Source: OLB11 sp044234005 (GTDB lineage: Bacteria; Bacteroidota; Bacteroidia; Chitinophagales; Chitinophagaceae). Taken from it: a DNA stretch of 36,808 nt. A program made the translations under genes and the position numbers. Below the pieces are notes generated by a model. The model saw nothing but the letters and a program-made list of their open reading frames with translations, was not told the DNA's origin and did not search any database. Of this stretch, positions 35,105 through 36,808 are shown one piece after another (within the stretch, counting starts at the first letter, position 1; every line of letters begins with the position of its first letter). Location: assembly GCA_044234005.1 (NCBI GenBank), contig JBIIJE010000014.1, positions 1 through 36,808 of the forward strand, written 5' to 3'.

Positions 35105-36808
35105 TTACATTATTTTCATTCGCACACCCAAATAGATATTCCTACCCATCATAGGAGCCCAAATAAGTGACCCATCAAAATAATTACCGAAAGGATTTTT
35201 TGCATCAATAATAGGATTGCTTTGCATAAAGTTCATTGCATTTTCTAGACCTAAGTATGCATCAAATTTTTTATTGAAGGTTTTACTGACTTGGCCATTT
35301 AAAGTAAAAAATGACGGTGAATTTAAACTCATCTGCAAGCTCTTCGGGTTGAGCTGTGTACTTGGAATACGTTTGCTGCCAACCCAATGTAACGTAGCGT
35401 CAAAACTCCATTTTTTTCGTGTTGTATAAGATGCATTTAAAAAGGCTCTATGCTTAGCATTGAGAGGTCGTTGCAAGAGATTATTACCATATGTAGCTTG
35501 AACATCATTATATCGATATGCTAAACGAATATCTAATTTACGGATTGGTTCATAATCTAGTTGCACCTGAAAGCTATGGGCAAACGAATTTTTATTACTA
35601 TTATAAAAAGATAAAAATCTTTCGTGCTCCCAATCGGCAATAACCTGATTTAGATAATGTGTGTAATAGTAATCCATTGAAATACTAGCTTGCCTATAAT
35701 TTAATTTAAATTTATAGGTGGCATTTACGCCCATGTTATAGGCACTTTCATTATTCAATTGGTAAAAACCTTTATTCTTGGAAGGTGTAATATTTAAAAT
35801 CCTATTGGTGGTAAAATATCCTAGATTTTCAGAGAAGATACTGGCAGTACGATATGCTTTACCAGCTGAAACTCTTAAGGCTAAGTTCTCGTGTGGTGCA
35901 TATCGAAGATGAAAACGTGGTGTGATATATAGGCCATATATATTATGATAGTCAGCCCTCAAACCACCAACCATATTTAACTTTCTCGAAAATGAATGCG
36001 CATATTCTGTATAAATACCAGGAATTACTTCTTCATTTTTAAAGTTCTTTTGTAAAACAATTTCATCGCGGTGTACCGATTGAAATGTAGCTCCAAGTTT
36101 GATAACTCTATTTGTTGTGCCAATTATACTTTGAAAAATATAATTTGCATATAAGCTTTTTTCGTTTGCTTTATAATCTTTTCTGCCGAATGTAAAATCT
36201 TGATCGTGGTTGGCAAATGATAATTGTAAACCCATACTTTTCCAGGGTTTCAATTCATACACTTTACCTATTTTAGCCCAAGTTTCTAATCGTTTTGTAT
36301 TGAGCTGCATTCCCCAGTAAGAGCTTGTTAATGGATTTTCATGCGATTGAAAATGTAGGGAACCACCCCAGTTATCCTGCAGAGAATACTTTGCTCCAAA
36401 TTGCAACTCGCGACCTTTTTTACCGAACCACATCCAACGGTTGCCTAAAATTAAATTGTTGCCCATGGGTTGGTCTTGATAATGGTCTTTGTTTTGGTCT
36501 ACTTTTAACCACTGAGATTTTCCATGAAAAAAGAAGTTACCATACAAACCTTTTTTTGGTTCTAGTCTGAAATAGGCATTAGCTTCTGTTCTGCCTTGAT
36601 TGCTTTGATAAATATTATAAAATTGCTTATCGCCTTCCATGGGTTTACGCCATTCAACGTTGATTTGTCCTGCTAAACCTTCAAAGCCATTTACCACACT
36701 ACCTGTGCCTTTACTAAGTTGCATGCTTTCTATCCATTGTCCGGGCGTAAAATTCAAACCTGTTATACTTGCTAAACCGCGTGTATCAGGAATATTTTCT
36801 CGAGTGAT
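35105..36808 (-). CDS. TonB-dependent outer-membrane receptor, N-terminus off window
   Basis: The frame is open from the stop at 35105 through the window edge, so 567 codons are visible and the start is missing. The visible protein opens in the plug domain: DTRGLASITGLNFTPG, then IESMQLSKGTGSVVNGFEGL and AGQINVEWRKP. A long beta-barrel follows, with many strands and aromatic residues, ending IYLGVRMKIM. Such receptors import ligands such as iron chelates, vitamins, metals or glycans across the outer membrane using TonB energy. No SusD-like partner gene follows, so a glycan SusC role is less likely; a metal or siderophore receptor is more likely but unproven. Confidence 0.9.
   Translation of the reverse strand: MTRENIPDTRGLASITGLNFTPGQWIESMQLSKGTGSVVNGFEGLAGQINVEWRKPMEGDKQFYNIYQSNQGRTEANAYFRLEPKKGLYGNFFFHGKSQWLKVDQNKDHYQDQPMGNNLILGNRWMWFGKKGRELQFGAKYSLQDNWGGSLHFQSHENPLTSSYWGMQLNTKRLETWAKIGKVYELKPWKSMGLQLSFANHDQDFTFGRKDYKANEKSLYANYIFQSIIGTTNRVIKLGATFQSVHRDEIVLQKNFKNEEVIPGIYTEYAHSFSRKLNMVGGLRADYHNIYGLYITPRFHLRYAPHENLALRVSAGKAYRTASIFSENLGYFTTNRILNITPSKNKGFYQLNNESAYNMGVNATYKFKLNYRQASISMDYYYTHYLNQVIADWEHERFLSFYNSNKNSFAHSFQVQLDYEPIRKLDIRLAYRYNDVQATYGNNLLQRPLNAKHRAFLNASYTTRKKWSFDATLHWVGSKRIPSTQLNPKSLQMSLNSPSFFTLNGQVSKTFNKKFDAYLGLENAMNFMQSNPIIDAKNPFGNYFDGSLIWAPMMGRNIYLGVRMKIM

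Overview
The window is AT-rich and reads as a chromosome segment of a Bacteroidota bacterium. The evidence is two genes plus one gene remnant ending in type IX secretion (T9SS) C-terminal sorting domains, a two-component-regulator-propeller (Y_Y_Y) histidine kinase, many signal-peptide and lipoprotein genes of unknown function, TAnnTTTG promoter boxes, and a TonB-dependent receptor. I cannot name the genus. No tRNA, rRNA, CRISPR array or intact mobile element was recognised.

Layout. 1-1.7 kb: a divergent pair, SpoIIM/DUF95 membrane protein (cut by the window edge) and RDD membrane protein. 1.8-5.1 kb: a leftward operon of a T9SS-exported alpha/beta hydrolase and a small lipoprotein; the hydrolase gene carries an 11-C tract that puts its start out of frame and an in-frame TAA. 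5.2-8.7 kb: a NarL-type response regulator and its propeller histidine kinase. 9.1-10.3 kb: a YdcH-like protein and NAD(P)HX dehydratase. 10.5-16.5 kb: a rightward cluster of secreted proteins with no family I recognise, including a pair of diverged tandem paralogs and a large gene broken by a frameshift next to an A8 run. 17.1-19.8 kb: a tightly overlapping leftward operon of a 49-residue secreted peptide, a GH10 xylanase lipoprotein, a small outer-membrane-like protein and a DUF1028 protein with a T9SS tail, preceded by a decayed T9SS tail. 20.5-24.7 kb: a SNF2 helicase with two SWIM zinc fingers and a MarR regulator. 24.8-32.4 kb: mostly leftward housekeeping and envelope genes (urocanate hydratase, acyl-ACP desaturase, a TIGR02757 protein, a DUF3078 protein, MscL, PPK2, a small helical protein), with a decayed DUF4143 domain and a DUF2306-like gene broken three times. 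32.8-35.0 kb: glycyl-tRNA synthetase and a GNAT acetyltransferase. 35.1 kb to the end: a TonB-dependent receptor cut by the edge.

The strongest candidate for something new is the hydrolase locus. A long poly-C tract inside the signal-peptide codons of an exported enzyme, one base away from the open frame, is the layout of a phase-variable contingency gene. The internal stop codon, or a miscounted homopolymer, are the competing explanations. The second candidate is the unknown secreted cluster at 10.5-16.5 kb. Five loci in the window are broken. Long housekeeping genes are intact, including a histidine kinase containing a T9 run, so a uniformly poor sequence is not the simplest explanation, but homopolymer errors cannot be excluded without reads.
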